From: Thermoplasmatota archaeon | GTDB taxonomy: Archaea > Thermoplasmatota > Thermoplasmata > RBG-16-68-12 > JAGMCJ01 | NCBI GenBank assembly: GCA_022848825.1 | Contig: JAJISH010000093.1 | Location: 1-6,300, forward strand | Reading direction: 5' to 3' | DNA length: 6,300 nucleotides | Shown: in pieces, positions 5,449-6,300 of the stretch | Layout of the letters: every line of letters begins with the position of its first letter | Position numbering within the stretch: position 1 is the stretch's first letter | The notes under the pieces: generated by a model | The model's input: the letters and a program-made list of their open reading frames with translations, nothing else | The model's database searches: none | Told to the model about the DNA's origin: nothing | Translations under genes and position numbers: made by a program

Positions 5449-6300
5449 ATGATGACAGGAACTACACCAGTGCTGGTGTTGAAAGAAGGAACAAGAAGAG
5501 AAAGTGGAAAGGGAGCTCAGCTCAACAACATCGCCGCGGCTAAGGCCGTGGCCGATGCGGTCCGCTCAAGTCTAGGCCCGCGGGGGATGGACAAGATGCT
5601 CGTGGACGGCATGGGTGACGTCGTCATCACCAACGACGGTGTGACGATACTGAAGGAGATCGACATCGAGCACCCGGCGGCCAAGATGCTCGTGGAAGTG
5701 GCGGAAACGCAGGACCAAGAAGTCGGAGATGGGACCACGACCGCAGTGATTCTGGCGGGCGAGCTGCTGAAGAAGTCAGAGGACATGATTGACCAGAACG
5801 TCCACCCGACCATAATCGCTGGAGGATACAGGATAGCCGCAGACAAGTCGGTCGAGGTCCTCTCCAAGATCGCGGAGAAGATCGACATCAAGGACAAGAA
5901 GCAACTGAGAGAGATCGCGGCCACGGCGATGATTAGCAAGAGCGTTGGGTCACACCGAGACATGCTTGCCGACATCGCTGTCAAGGCGGTCACGATGGTC
6001 GCAGAGAAGACAGAGGACGGAAGATGGGTGATAGACGATGACAACATCCAGATCACCAAGAAGCAGGGCGCCGGGATCGCCGATTCAGAGTTGATTCCCG
6101 GGATAATCGTCGACAAGGAGAGGGTTCATCCCGGCATGCCGAGGAGCGTGAAGAAAGCGAAGATCGCGCTGCTCGATTCAGCGATGGAAGTCAAGAAGAC
6201 GGAGATTGACGCGAAGATTGAGATCACCGATCCGTCGCAACTCCAGGCATTCCTGAATGAAGAGGAGAAGATGCTGAAGGGCATGGTGGCCAGGGTCAAG
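5449..6300 (+). CDS. thsA: Thermosome subunit (group II chaperonin), 3' end cut by window edge
   Basis: Subunit of the archaeal double-ring, ATP-driven cytosolic chaperonin related to eukaryotic CCT. 284 codons are visible of the usual roughly 545, all in frame to the last base. The equatorial domain carries GPRGMDKML (43-51), NDGVT (62-66, usually NDGAT) and the ATP-binding GDGTTT (93-98). The intermediate region has KSVGSH (164-169) and KKQGAG (204-209, usually KKxGG). The apical domain has VDKERVHPGMP (221-231) and the start of the helical lid around DPSQLQAFLNEEEKM (261-275). The C-terminal half, with the hydrolytic Asp and the second equatorial part, is outside. The start is one of two tandem ATGs, 5449 or 5452. 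It has its own TATA promoter and strong Shine-Dalgarno. No recognised heat-shock operator was found. Alpha versus beta subunit cannot be told, so the symbol is nominal. Confidence 0.95.
   Translation, partial: MMTGTTPVLVLKEGTRRESGKGAQLNNIAAAKAVADAVRSSLGPRGMDKMLVDGMGDVVITNDGVTILKEIDIEHPAAKMLVEVAETQDQEVGDGTTTAVILAGELLKKSEDMIDQNVHPTIIAGGYRIAADKSVEVLSKIAEKIDIKDKKQLREIAATAMISKSVGSHRDMLADIAVKAVTMVAEKTEDGRWVIDDDNIQITKKQGAGIADSELIPGIIVDKERVHPGMPRSVKKAKIALLDSAMEVKKTEIDAKIEITDPSQLQAFLNEEEKMLKGMVARVK

Noticed and set aside
5517..6116. 199-residue minus-strand frame opposite the thermosome gene
   Set aside because: Ser/Ile-rich mirror translation of a conserved chaperonin; no start signal or motif.
1..6300. 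CRISPR array, insertion sequence, terminal repeats or defence genes
   Set aside because: No regularly spaced repeats, transposase or nuclease motifs are visible, and genes are tightly packed housekeeping types.

Overview
The window is a gene-dense archaeal chromosome segment. The main evidence is a group II chaperonin (thermosome) gene at the right edge. Supporting signs are a textbook archaeal TATA element (tttatata) in front of it, a GlmU-type nucleotidylyltransferase of the archaeal length and domain order, a stand-alone JAMM (MPN+) protease, and an archaeal-type inositol monophosphatase beside a NAD kinase. G+C looks somewhat above half by eye, and AGG/AGA are common arginine codons. A euryarchaeal lineage such as Thermoplasmatota is plausible, but the sequence alone does not settle this. 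I see no rRNA, tRNA, CRISPR, insertion sequence or phage gene.

Layout: three blocks. (1) Plus strand, 1-3345: the 3' three quarters of a phosphoglucosamine/phosphomannomutase-family gene (glmM-like, cut by the left edge), a bifunctional sugar-1-phosphate nucleotidylyltransferase/acetyltransferase (glmU-like), and a GT4-family glycosyltransferase. The first two overlap by 4 bp (TTGA) and the third follows after 5 bp, so this looks like one operon making an activated amino sugar, probably UDP-GlcNAc, and using a sugar nucleotide in glycan or glycolipid synthesis. (2) Minus strand, read from about 5313 down to 3342: an inositol monophosphatase-family phosphatase, NAD kinase, and a JAMM metalloprotease. 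All three are joined by stop/start overlaps (ATGA, then TGATG or GTGA). (3) Plus strand, 5449 to the right edge: the first 284 codons of a thermosome subunit, reaching into the apical lid.

Blocks 1 and 2 converge and share the tetranucleotide CTAG at 3342-3345, which holds both stop codons, so there is no intergenic room for terminators. Blocks 2 and 3 diverge from a 135-bp spacer (5314-5448), the only real non-coding stretch. It holds the thermosome TATA box, a strong Shine-Dalgarno sequence and an imperfect inverted repeat.

Most of the window is ordinary, well-understood machinery. The most noteworthy part is the phosphatase-NAD kinase-JAMM operon. The first two genes are the unfused counterpart, in the same order, of the NADP phosphatase/NAD kinase fusion known from Methanocaldococcus jannaschii (MJ0917). 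The third adds a putative desampylase-type protease to an NADP(H) locus. I found no convincing wholly new system.
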